A stretch of DNA of 6,742 nt from Candidatus Poribacteria bacterium (lineage in GTDB: Bacteria; Poribacteria; WGA-4E; B28-G17): contig QNBQ01000094.1 of NCBI GenBank assembly GCA_003645735.1, positions 1 to 6,742 on the forward strand, written 5' to 3'. Below the pieces are notes generated by a model that saw only the letters and a program-made list of their open reading frames with translations, did not search any database and had not been told where the DNA came from. Positions within the stretch are counted from its first letter, which is position 1; every line of letters begins with the position of its first letter. Made by a program: the position numbers and the translations under genes. Of the stretch, positions 5,218-6,742 are shown in pieces.

Positions 5218-6504
5218 TCAACCCTCCTGGGCCGGCTCGACCTCGAGTTCACCTTCAACCTTCAGCACGACCACCGAGTCGATCGGATCGGGCGCCTCCT
5301 TGGGGACCGAGACGGCCACGCCCTCCTCGACCTGCTTAACGTCCAAGTAGTTCTTGTTCGGATCCGAAAGCAGATAGGCCGCCTCAACCTTGCTCCTCAG
5401 CCTCGGAACCACGAGCCTCCCGTCGGAGGGCCAATCGAACACGTGCAGGTAAAGCTTCACGCCGTCCTCCGTTTCCTTCTTCGTGCACCTCCCCCACGGC
5501 GGCCGACCGATCGGGCTTGCGGTCGTGGCGTAGATCGACTCGCCGTAGACGCTCATCCACCTGCCTATCTCCCTCAGCCTGACGACCGACGGCTCGGGGA
5601 TCAGCCCCTCGGCGGTCGGGCCGACGTTCAGGAGGTAGTTGCCCCCTTTGGAGGCGATGTCCACCAGGTTGCGGATCAACGTCTCGGTGCTCTTCCAGTT
5701 GTGATCGTAGCTCTTGTAGCCCCACGTGTCGTTCATGGTCATGCAGACCTCCCAGTCCTTGCCGGGGATGCCCTCCTCGGGGATGTGCTGTTCTGGCGTG
5801 CCGAAATCGCCCTCTATGCCGCCGCCCAGCCGGTTGTTCATGATGATGTGCGGCTGCAGATCAAGCAGCGGCAGGAACTTCTCCGCCCGCTCCCTCGTCA
5901 TATCGACCGGCGTATCCCACCAGATGATGTCGATCGGGCCGTAGTTCGTGAACAGCTCCCTCACCTGAGGGACGGCGATCTCCTCGATGTATTTGTCCAT
6001 GTCACCCTCTTGAGCTTCGTCCCAATGGCCGCCGGCCGCCGCTCCCCCTGGATGGCACCAATCCTGCGCCTGCGAGTAATAGAAGCCGATCCTCATCCCG
6101 TGCCTGCGGGCCGCCTCCACAAGCGGCTTGAGCAGATCCCTGCCGTAAGGGGTGGCGTCCACCACATCCCAATCCGTCACCTTCGAATCGAACAGCGCAA
6201 ACCCGTCGTGATGCTTCGAGGTGATGACGATGTATCTCATCCCGGCCCATCTTGCCAGCAGAACCCACTCCTCCGGATCGTATTTGACCGGGTTGAACTT
6301 CTTGGCATACTCCTTGTATTCGGCGACGGGTATCCTGGCCCGGTGCATAATCCACTCGCCTATGCCCGGGATCTGTTTGCCCTTATAGACCCCCGCTAAA
6401 ACGGCGTAAACCCCCCAATGGATGAACATCCCAAACTTCGCCTCCCTCCACCACCTCATCCTCTTGTTGCGCTCTTCCTCGGTCTCCTTTTTCCACTCCG
6501 CCAT
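5218..6504 (-). CDS. Alpha-L-fucosidase, glycoside hydrolase family 29, cytoplasmic
   Basis: Retaining enzyme that releases L-fucose from oligosaccharides or glycoconjugates. Seen: 428 residues and no signal peptide (charged start M-A-E-W-K-K-E), so it should act in the cytoplasm. GH29 motifs in order are K-F-G-M-F-I-H-W-G (23-31), S-K-H-H-D-G-F (96-102), I-D-I-I-W-W-D (191-197), N-N-R-L-G-G-G (223-229), and L-L-N-V-G-P-T-A-E-G (291-300). A C-terminal beta-sandwich covers about 345-420. D197 is the predicted nucleophile by position. E238 (T-P-E-Q) or E252 (D-W-E-V) is the likely acid/base, and sequence alone does not decide between them. H29, H98 and H99 match fucose-contacting residues in known members. 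The length is normal for the family. The start is supported by GAGGGGG (6512-6518) seven bases upstream. Linkage preference (GH29-A or -B) is undetermined. The gene lies 57 bp upstream of the tRNA operon with no terminator seen between. Confidence 0.93.
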   Translation of the reverse strand: MAEWKKETEEERNKRMRWWREAKFGMFIHWGVYAVLAGVYKGKQIPGIGEWIMHRARIPVAEYKEYAKKFNPVKYDPEEWVLLARWAGMRYIVITSKHHDGFALFDSKVTDWDVVDATPYGRDLLKPLVEAARRHGMRIGFYYSQAQDWCHPGGAAAGGHWDEAQEGDMDKYIEEIAVPQVRELFTNYGPIDIIWWDTPVDMTRERAEKFLPLLDLQPHIIMNNRLGGGIEGDFGTPEQHIPEEGIPGKDWEVCMTMNDTWGYKSYDHNWKSTETLIRNLVDIASKGGNYLLNVGPTAEGLIPEPSVVRLREIGRWMSVYGESIYATTASPIGRPPWGRCTKKETEDGVKLYLHVFDWPSDGRLVVPRLRSKVEAAYLLSDPNKNYLDVKQVEEGVAVSVPKEAPDPIDSVVVLKVEGELEVEPAQEG

Positions 6505-6526
6505 GCCTTAACCCCCTCAAACCGGA

Positions 6527-6594
6527 TTCAAGTCAACACAATGATACCATGAAAGGAAAAAGCTTATCAAGGGCGCTCCTCCACATGACTTGAA
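6527..6594. repeat. 9-bp inverted repeat in the divergent promoter region
   Basis: TTCAAGTCA (6527-6535) and TGACTTGAA (6586-6594) are perfect reverse complements 50 bases apart. The right arm overlaps the -35 box of the + strand gene, and the left arm covers the predicted start site of the fucosidase transcript. That placement would suit an operator shared by both genes. No regulator gene is visible here. Confidence 0.45.
6541..6570 (-). promoter_or_regulatory. Promoter of the fucosidase gene
   Basis: On the minus strand TTGATA (6565-6570) is followed after 18 bases by TATCAT (6541-6546), each matching the sigma-70 consensus at 5 of 6 positions. Transcription would begin near 6534, leaving a leader of about 30 bases that contains the ribosome binding site GAGGGGG. 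Confidence 0.65.
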
Positions 6595-6619
6595 ATCAGC
6601 CCTGGAAACGTAATATAAT
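6590..6619 (+). promoter_or_regulatory. Promoter of the last, truncated gene
   Basis: TTGAAA (6590-6595) is followed after 18 bases by a perfect TATAAT (6614-6619). Initiation is expected near 6626, about 34 bases before the ATG. It lies back to back with the fucosidase promoter, the two -35 boxes being 19 bases apart. Confidence 0.7.
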
Positions 6620-6659
6620 CCTGCTGAAGGCCAACCCAGAGGAGGGAGGTGGAAAGAGG

Positions 6660-6742
6660 ATGAAGAGCTTAACGGCTTTGCTCATCGCGATCCCTATCGC
6701 CCTGGCTTTAAGCTACGCCGACCTGAAGGAGGGGCTTGTGGC
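6660..6742 (+). CDS. Exported protein, N-terminal fragment (cut by window end)
   Basis: Only 27 codons are visible. The ATG at 6660 is preceded by GGAGGTGG (6645-6652) at seven bases' spacing and by a strong promoter. Residues 1-20 (M-K-S-L-T-A-L-L-I-A-I-P-I-A-L-A-L-S-Y-A) are a textbook signal peptide with a predicted cut after S-Y-A. The mature protein begins D-L-K-E-G-L-V. A start of this shape often leads into a LamG/concanavalin-like lectin domain (x-x-G-L-V-A-Y-x-x-F), which would suit the glycan-degrading neighbourhood. This is a guess from seven residues, and no function should be assigned. Confidence 0.75.
   Translation, partial: MKSLTALLIAIPIALALSYADLKEGLV

Noticed and set aside
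5443..6399. Open frame of 318 codons on the plus strand inside the fucosidase gene
   Set aside because: Same cause: it is an antisense shadow of a well-supported GH29 gene, with composition unlike a real protein.

Overview
The window (about 62-65% GC by eye) reads as a piece of a bacterial chromosome devoted to breaking down complex carbohydrates, with a small tRNA cluster embedded in it. Bacterial origin is supported by a standard initiator tRNA-fMet with a C1-A72 mismatch and three G-C pairs in the anticodon stem. It is also supported by strong GGAGG-type ribosome binding sites, -35/-10 promoters and bacterial signal peptides. All three tRNAs encode their CCA end. Arginine is written mostly as AGG/AGA, and the proteins are rich in E, K, R, I and V. 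Large modular secreted glycosidases, a small secreted CBM4/9-type protein with a conserved-looking tail, and a start of the form signal peptide plus A-D-L-K-E-G-L-V would fit Candidatus Poribacteria or a similar polysaccharide-degrading phylum. That placement is recalled from family resemblance only and is low confidence.

Layout. A + strand gene (17-4096) encodes an exported 1359-residue glycoside hydrolase family 2 enzyme. Its catalytic part is followed by two glutamine-amidotransferase-like domains and two calcium-type carbohydrate-binding modules, one of which appears to be inserted inside the second amidotransferase-like domain. Converging on it, with only 35 bp between the two stop codons, is a - strand gene (4132-4761) for a small exported carbohydrate-binding protein. 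A long perfect inverted repeat lies between them and reaches into both stop codons. Upstream of that small gene is a - strand tRNA operon in the transcribed order Leu(UAA), fMet(CAU), Met(CAU), with its own promoter. Above it is a - strand GH29 alpha-L-fucosidase (5218-6504) that carries no export signal. The window closes with a divergent promoter region (6505-6659) and the first 27 codons of another exported protein on the + strand.

How the genes may work together. The GH2 enzyme and the CBM protein would act outside the cytoplasm on a polysaccharide or glycoconjugate. The GH29 enzyme would remove fucose from imported oligosaccharides inside the cell. This is inference: the genes are not one operon, and no transporter or regulator is visible. 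A short sequence, TGACTT(G/C)AA, sits upstream of the fucosidase, the CBM protein and the last gene in the same orientation relative to each. It is the only hint of shared control. Nothing here looks like a mobile element, CRISPR array, phage or defence system, and no wholly new system was found.
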